Part shown: piece by piece, positions 6,472 to 10,628 of the stretch | How positions within the stretch are numbered: the first letter of the stretch is position 1 | Layout: the number at the start of each line of letters is the position of its first letter | Assembly: GCA_005223375.1 (NCBI GenBank) | Contig: RXOD01006346.1 | Coordinates: forward strand, 1 to 10,628 | DNA length: 10,628 bases | Direction: 5' to 3' | Origin: Amoebophrya sp. AT5.2 | Taxonomy: Eukaryota > Sar > Dinophyceae > Syndiniales > Amoebophryaceae | Notes under the pieces: generated by a model | Database searches by the model: none | What the model was told of the DNA's origin: nothing | The model's input: the letters and a program-made list of their open reading frames with translations, nothing else | Made by a program: the position numbers and the translations under genes

Positions 6472-8529
6472 ATGGCTCGTGCGATGATTCGTCTGTTGTC
6501 CGCCGTCTTCTCGGCTCGGATAGGCTCCGCCGCCTCCCCGGCCGCTTCCCCCCACGTAGCAGTAACTTCCGTCTCGCCGCGCGAACAAGTCGCCGAGCAA
6601 CTTCTCGCTCGCCTTGAGGAGCTCGGTCGCATCGTCACGCAGGCGCAGCGCACGTACTACGAGACTGAGATGAGCAACATACTTGAGGAGGCACGCCGTG
6701 TTTTCGACCGCCCCGATCTCCCCCCCAGGGAGCAGGCGCTCCGAGACCTGCTCCAGATGGAGGTGGGGCGCGAGAGTGGGCGAAGCTCGGAAAGCAGGTG
6801 GGTCACAAACGCCGCCGCCGCTGCGTGTCCAGGAACTGCACTTCCTGCGGAAGGAGAACCGGAGGACGAGGAGGGGCCAGCAGCCGATGACCACCGCGCT
6901 CCTCGGTATTATCTCGCCGATGACCACCTGCCCGTTGCTGGGCCTTTGCCGGAGAGACGTGAACCCGGACTAGCCGGGATGCCGCAAGAATTCCTCGGAA
7001 GGCTCAACGGATTTGGATTTTTCGACCATAGTGCTGGTTTTCCTTTTCTTCGCAATACGAGCCGGAAGATGCGCACAGACTACGACGCACACGCCGTTAC
7101 AGACGACGCAGTGGAGACCTTGGTGGCGAGTATAGAAAAAGGGCGCTGGAAACAGCCGTTGACTGCCATCCCACCCGCGGCACGCAACAAAGGGAGAGTG
7201 GTACGGGCGGTGCTGGAGCATACTGAACTGCTAACGGGAAAGACCCTCGCGGATATTCCGGCTCCCGTTCGTCGCAATGCAAAGGTGGTGGCGGCGGCGC
7301 TTGATCATGGAGTGGAGATAAACCTTGAGGAGCTTCGGCCCGCAGTTCGCAACGACGAAGACGTGGTGGCGATGGCGCTGGAATGTAAGCTGATAACGAC
7401 CCTCGCGGAGATTCCGGACGCAGTACGTGACAACGCAGAAGTGGTGGTTGCGGCGTTGGACAACGAGCTGATGACCGACCTCGAACAGATTCCCGCCGCG
7501 GTTCGCGACAATGCAGAGGTGGTGGCTGCGGCGATGGAGAAAGGGCTGATCGCAAAACCCGAAGAGGTTCCGGCTAACCTGTTGGCAACTAGCGACGAGG
7601 TGGTCGCCATGGCGATCGAACGCGGGTGGATCGAGACCGTCGAGCAAATTCCGGAGGCGCTGCGGTCGTCCCCGCAAGTGGTTGCGAGTGGCATTTCCAG
7701 TGGACTGTTTCGGAGGGAGGCCGACATCGCTTCACCCGAGGTCGTGAGGGACCTCTACGAATCGTCGGAAGACGTCGTGGTGGCGGCCATCCGAATGGGC
7801 TGGTGGCGCGAAAAAAGGTACGAGGATGTTCCGGCGGTGATGCGGGAAAACTCGGCTGCGGTGGTGTCCTGTGCCATGGAATTTGGCATCCCCAACGCGC
7901 CTAGGTATCTCAAGGAGATTCCTCCGGCGCTTAAGGAGGAGGAAGAAATCGTCACCACAGGAATCAAGGGCGGCTGGTATCCGACCTGGGACTTCCTGCC
8001 CATGTGGTGCAAGGGCAGTGTTCCCTTCATCAATCGCTATCGACCGTTTGGCATCGACCGCGCTTATTATCGGGCAAATGGTCTTCCTCCGGCTTTTTAT
8101 TTAATGGGGCAAATTCTCCGGCATCAGGCGCGCGACGGTGACGAATTGCAGACTCTCGACCGGGAAAGCGGGGAAATTCTCCGGAGTGTGTATGGGCAAC
8201 GTGTGAGAGCAATGAATCGCGCCTGGGATACCATCGCGCTCCCGCCGGCTCGGAACAATCCAGTCGTGGTGGCGCAAGCGCTGCGCGGGCGGGTGATCAC
8301 AAAATGGGACCAGATCCCACGCCAGCTGCGCGGGAACGCAGAGGTGGTGGTGGCGGCCATGGAAGCACTGCCGGGGAGCGGAACTTCCGAAACAAGCTGG
8401 CAGGAGGAATTGGCCACGGACAACCCGCAGGGCTTCCGGTTCAACCGCGATGTGGAGGAGCCCGCGCGGTCAAGTCTTGTGGTGCGGAGAGCAGCCGAGG
8501 CGAACGGGATCGCAGTGACTCCCGAATAG
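6472..8529 (+). CDS. Copy 2: DUF4116-like helical repeat protein, 685 residues
   Basis: ATG 6472 (MARAMIRLLSAVFSARIG) is preferred over the in-frame GTG at 6466, since eukaryotic starts are ATG; the stop is TAG at 8527-8529. Residues 1-20 are basic and hydrophobic and could be a targeting peptide. Residues ~35-100 are charged, probably helical (REQVAEQLLARLEELGR...). From PGTALPA (120-126) on, the protein matches copy 3: an acidic Pro-rich linker, ERREPGL-GMPQEFLGRL, and LRNTSR-MR-DYD. Residues ~208-633 hold about 13 units of roughly 26 residues with the pattern R-x-N-x-E-V-V-x-A-A-hydrophobic...I-P-A. These resemble the DUF4116 repeat (RNDKEVVLAAV type), interrupted at ~515-580 by a unique GIDRAYYRANGLPPAFYLM segment. 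The function is unknown; such helix pairs usually build a superhelical binding surface. No introns are needed. Confidence 0.85.
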   Translation: MARAMIRLLSAVFSARIGSAASPAASPHVAVTSVSPREQVAEQLLARLEELGRIVTQAQRTYYETEMSNILEEARRVFDRPDLPPREQALRDLLQMEVGRESGRSSESRWVTNAAAAACPGTALPAEGEPEDEEGPAADDHRAPRYYLADDHLPVAGPLPERREPGLAGMPQEFLGRLNGFGFFDHSAGFPFLRNTSRKMRTDYDAHAVTDDAVETLVASIEKGRWKQPLTAIPPAARNKGRVVRAVLEHTELLTGKTLADIPAPVRRNAKVVAAALDHGVEINLEELRPAVRNDEDVVAMALECKLITTLAEIPDAVRDNAEVVVAALDNELMTDLEQIPAAVRDNAEVVAAAMEKGLIAKPEEVPANLLATSDEVVAMAIERGWIETVEQIPEALRSSPQVVASGISSGLFRREADIASPEVVRDLYESSEDVVVAAIRMGWWREKRYEDVPAVMRENSAAVVSCAMEFGIPNAPRYLKEIPPALKEEEEIVTTGIKGGWYPTWDFLPMWCKGSVPFINRYRPFGIDRAYYRANGLPPAFYLMGQILRHQARDGDELQTLDRESGEILRSVYGQRVRAMNRAWDTIALPPARNNPVVVAQALRGRVITKWDQIPRQLRGNAEVVVAAMEALPGSGTSETSWQEELATDNPQGFRFNRDVEEPARSSLVVRRAAEANGIAVTPE
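7093..8370 (+). repeat. Degenerate ~78-bp coding repeats (26-residue units)
   Basis: The clearest units are consecutive: VRRNAKVVAAALDHG, VRNDEDVVAMALECK, VRDNAEVVVAALDNE and VRDNAEVVAAAMEKG, each starting 26 codons after the last. Later units drift in length (25-32 residues), with aromatic residues (GWW, GWY) in place of the first-helix end. Two units reappear after the unique insert (ARNNPVVVAQALRG, LRGNAEVVVAAMEAL). The most similar adjacent units suggest recent unit duplication in the middle of the array. Confidence 0.85.
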
Positions 8530-9441
8530 ATGGAGTTGGAGGTGGGCGTTGATCATTAACGGCTACTGACAGAAGGCGGAGACGATCTTGATCAGGCTCT
8601 CATGGTCATCGAGATGGATATTCGTCCAGCCTATTCCGTGACCGTAAGTTCAAGCATTCGAGTGGCGGACGCGTCCCCCCTATCTCGGTACGGTGATACT
8701 ACTGATTATACTTATAGCGTTTGTAGCTACTTATCTACATAAGTATAAAATAAAGATATTTATTCGATGGCAGCCAATTGTTGGTGTTGCTAGTTCGTTG
8801 CATCAATCTAGTGGCAATCGTCAGCCTTATTTCGTGATCTTCGCTTCGGCTATAGCATCGGGGCGGCCACGCCGCCAGTCATAAGTTTGACAGGCGAGAA
8901 ACTCAAACATATAAGCATCTCCATAAATAAGACCGTGCTTCATGGGTGGTAACGTCATAGCTTTTCCTCGCCCGCAGCATCGTAGTCCCAGAGAATTCAC
9001 TACGAAGCCAAGAAAAACAAAAGCAGAAGCAGCGGGCTATTCGCGAAGGGGTGCCAAGGAGAATGGAAGGAAACCCATTTCCGAAAATTTTCGCAGCAGG
9101 TCCAACTACATGCATAGGCCCTGGGTGAGCAGGAGAGGCACAGCCAGGAGTTTACTCCTCTCAACCACCTCCATCGGAGATGCCTTCCGATCTCGATCCG
9201 ATCGGGAGGGTCCCTAGGAATATTGCTTTATCAAGCTGCTTTTTGCTTCTCCGAGATCTTCAAACCGTCTTGATCGGTTCTTGCCCTCGCCCCCCATCCG
9301 GGGACTAAAGAGCGATTTGAGGAAATCAAGATGGAAATGGATCGCACTTACTTTTTTGTACGTGGATCAAAGATGAATCGCGATCTTTCTTTGGCTGAAA
9401 TCCGCATAGCTTGAAGTGCTGATGATCCTGAAGATTTAACA
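8530..9441. other. Spacer between copy 2 and the right segmental duplication
   Basis: About 900 bases containing the presumed 3' region of copy 2. I see no supported gene. A 91-residue basic frame (8942-9217) and a 63-residue frame (8693-8884) lack motifs. Near 9360-9432, TGATGA- and CTGA-like strings occur, but no terminal stem or proper box C is visible. CCCC-ATCC-GGGG at about 9294-9305 is a tiny hairpin. Confidence 0.45.
8706..8765 (+). terminator. AT-rich hairpin and AATAAA-like site after copy 2
   Basis: TTATACTTAT (8706-8715) and ATAAGTATAA (8739-8748) are perfect 10-base inverted repeats. Nested inside are TGTAG and CTACA. Directly after comes AAAATAAAGATATTTATT, itself partly palindromic and containing AATAAA. 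About 180-220 bases after the stop, this could mark the 3' processing region of copy 2. Use of AATAAA in this organism is not established. Confidence 0.3.
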
Positions 9442-10110
9442 GACGGGCGGGAGATACACGGCGCTCGGCCCAGTCATGGGCAACGTAGTGGTTCTACAAA
9501 TACGGACGGGGAGGGGGATCGATCTAACGAACTGCAACACCAAGTGAAAAAAAACATGATCCGACGTCATCCATCCGCCAGGCTCAGCTTCTTGATCCAT
9601 CGCTCGGGACATTCTCCAAGAATAGCCCAACAGCACACCTCCAACCTACCTAAAGCGTGCAGTAACTACTAATATCAACCAGTAACTAGTACTACATAAC
9701 CGGACCTACAGCTACACTACATGTACATTTTTCATTAGTTACCCAGTTGCTGTGGCAATCCCTCCGAACTACTACAAGAAAAGGAATTCCCGAAAAAGTA
9801 ACCGGCTCCTGTACAACTATACTTACTCCCTTGGAGGAAGAAAAAGAAATCAGGGACTATACCGCCGCAAGATCAAATTCATCATACTTACACAAACCAG
9901 ACACGACAGACCACCTGCCGGAATCGGCAGAGCTCCTTCACATTGCACTTCTTCTTCGATCGTTCGAAAAAAGCTTAGATCGATCGATCGACTGTAGCTA
10001 GTGGATAGAAAATGGCTCGCCGGAGCTTGTGCTTCTTGTTCGCTGGCTGCTCTGGGATGTCCATGGGGTCTTCGGTGACCGCTACAGGTCCAGGAACTGA
10101 ACTTCCTGCG
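9442..10110 (+). repeat. Segmental duplication, right copy (upstream region and N-terminus of copy 3)
   Basis: This is the counterpart of 4770-5361, in the same orientation 4.7 kb away. Similarity runs through the upstream region, the ATG and the signal-peptide-like start. Just before the ATG there is a GATC tandem run (about 9978-9991) that is shorter in the left copy. Because copy 3 continues into the family body whereas copy 1 does not, the right copy is the better guide to the ancestral arrangement. Confidence 0.93.
9819..9891. repeat. ~65-base extra segment upstream of copy 3 bounded by an 8-base repeat
   Basis: ATACTTAC occurs at 9819-9826 and 9884-9891, bounding sequence absent from the otherwise matching left duplicate, which reads CAACTATACACACACCAG across this point. 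The segment is a recent insertion in the right copy or a deletion from the left. It does not have GT-AG ends. Confidence 0.7.
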
Positions 10111-10628
10111 ATCCCGGAGGAGCCAGCCGATGAGCACCGTGCTCCTCGGTATCAGCTCGCCGATGACCCCCCGCCCGTTGCTGTGCCTTGGCTTTGGGCT
10201 CCTGAGAGACGTGAACCCGGACTAGCCGAGATGCCGCAGGAATTCCTCGGAAGGCTCCGCGGATTCGGAGAAATCCGAGTGCGCGACCCTTTATTCGCGC
10301 GACCCTTTATTCGCGTCGGAAATATCCGAGTGCGCGATCGCTGCCCGTTTAGTGCGGGAACGGGTTTTCCTCTTCTTCGCAACACGAGCCGGCAGATGCG
10401 CGCAGACTACGACGTCCACGTCGCACACGACGCCCTGACAGACGACGTAGTAGAGGTATTGGTGACGCGTATCACAAAAGGGGGCCGGGGCGTGAATAAT
10501 CGATCGTGGACTACCATCCCACCCGCCGCACGCAACAACGCGAGAGTGGTACTGGCGGCGCTGAAGCATACTGAACTGCTAACGGGAAAGACCCTCGCGG
10601 ATATTCCGGCTCCCGCTCGCAATGCAGA
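10012..10628 (+). CDS. Copy 3: DUF4116-like repeat protein, cut by the window end
   Basis: The frame is open from ATG 10012 to the last base (205 codons plus two bases) with no stop, so the gene continues to the right. Residues 1-33 match copy 1 (MARRSLCFLFAGCSGMSMG ...) with a signal-peptide-like hydrophobic start and a possible cleavage after SVTA. From PGTELPA (26-32) onward it matches copy 2: HRAPRYQLADD, ERREPGLAEMPQEFLGRL, LRNTSRQMRADYD. It then enters the helical repeats (IPPAARNNARVVLAALKHTE). Near the right edge 51 consecutive bases are identical to copy 2 (from about 7211). An Arg-rich insert (residues ~88-112) is absent from copy 2. This copy shows the likely ancestral order: secretion-type leader, linker, repeats. 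The function is unknown. Confidence 0.85.
   Translation, partial: MARRSLCFLFAGCSGMSMGSSVTATGPGTELPAIPEEPADEHRAPRYQLADDPPPVAVPWLWAPERREPGLAEMPQEFLGRLRGFGEIRVRDPLFARPFIRVGNIRVRDRCPFSAGTGFPLLRNTSRQMRADYDVHVAHDALTDDVVEVLVTRITKGGRGVNNRSWTTIPPAARNNARVVLAALKHTELLTGKTLADIPAPARNA
10273..10337 (+). repeat. Nested tandem repeats in copy 3 (16-bp and 51-bp)
   Basis: GCGCGACCCTTTATTC is repeated head to tail (10281-10296, 10297-10312). The outer string ATCCGAGTGCGCGA recurs 51 bases later (10273-10286, 10324-10337). The 16-base unit is not a multiple of three, so its two copies are read in different frames (RDPLFA and RPFIR), yet the whole expansion leaves the gene in frame. Copy 2 lacks it. Confidence 0.9.

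Larger units (their letters stand above)
5339..6849. repeat. 23-base direct repeat bounding the copy 1 / copy 2 interval
   Basis: GTCCAGGAACTGCA-TTTCCTGCG at 5339-5361 recurs at 6827-6849 with one change, and copy 3 has a single version at 10088-10110. Left of it copy 1 matches copy 3; right of it copy 2 matches copy 3. The intervening unit is 1488 bases, a multiple of three, and the repeat is in the same frame on both sides (PGTxxPA). This is what an insertion into, or recombination at, an ancestral copy-3-like gene would leave. Confidence 0.85.

Noticed and set aside
7097..7727. Several 140-150-residue minus-strand frames across copy 2
   Set aside because: They are shadows of the GC-rich, repeat-coding + strand.
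9360..9440. Possible box C/D small nucleolar RNA
   Set aside because: CTGA and TGATGA-like strings are present but box C is imperfect, the spacing is irregular, and no terminal stem forms.
1..10628. CRISPR array, prophage, toxin-antitoxin or bacterial defence system
   Set aside because: No spaced identical repeats, no bacterial gene architecture, and spliceosomal introns are clear.

Overview
The window looks like nuclear DNA from a microbial eukaryote. A complete mitochondrial carrier gene is split by five GT-AG introns, there are no bacterial-style operons or ribosome binding sites, and GC-rich exons alternate with AT-rich spacers. All five supported coding regions lie on the + strand. That orientation, the hairpin-rich and repeat-rich introns, and a small family of DUF4116-like repeat proteins would suit an alveolate of the dinoflagellate/Syndiniales lineage. 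This taxonomic guess is inference; other protists are possible.

Layout. 1-1004: a reading frame open to the left edge, product unknown, interrupted in frame by an 81-bp near-perfect palindrome. 1005-1469: spacer with a TATA-like run. 1470-3967: a six-exon, 306-residue SLC25 carrier, closest to the 2-oxoglutarate/malate (or dicarboxylate/tricarboxylate) subfamily. Its introns are unusual: intron 2 holds a 54-bp GT-AG unit made by a 16-bp direct repeat, intron 4 holds a synonymous copy of the start of exon 5 plus an inverted copy of it, and intron 5 has ~30-bp terminal inverted repeats. 3968-4769: spacer.

4770-10628: a repeat-protein family locus. A segment at 4770-5361 (copy 1 upstream region and N-terminus) is duplicated at 9442-10110 (copy 3). 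Copy 1 (5263) keeps only the first ~33 family residues and then runs into unrelated sequence. Copy 2 (6472-8529) has a different N-terminus and a complete C-terminal array of ~26-residue helical repeats. Copy 3 (10012 to the edge) has the copy-1-type N-terminus joined to the copy-2-type body and is cut by the window end. The 1.49 kb between copy 1 and copy 2 is bounded by a 23-bp direct repeat at exactly the homology breakpoint, in the same reading frame. Copy 1 could therefore be the first exon of copy 2, the site of an insertion, or the product of recombination between paralogues.

The carrier would act in the mitochondrial inner membrane. The repeat proteins have no known function; copies 1 and 3 begin with a signal-peptide-like stretch. 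No functional link between the carrier and the repeat family is visible. A recurring theme is short direct repeats bounding extra DNA, in two introns and at the family locus. In three of the four cases the bounded segment can be read as GT...AG, as expected if inserted DNA can behave as an intron.
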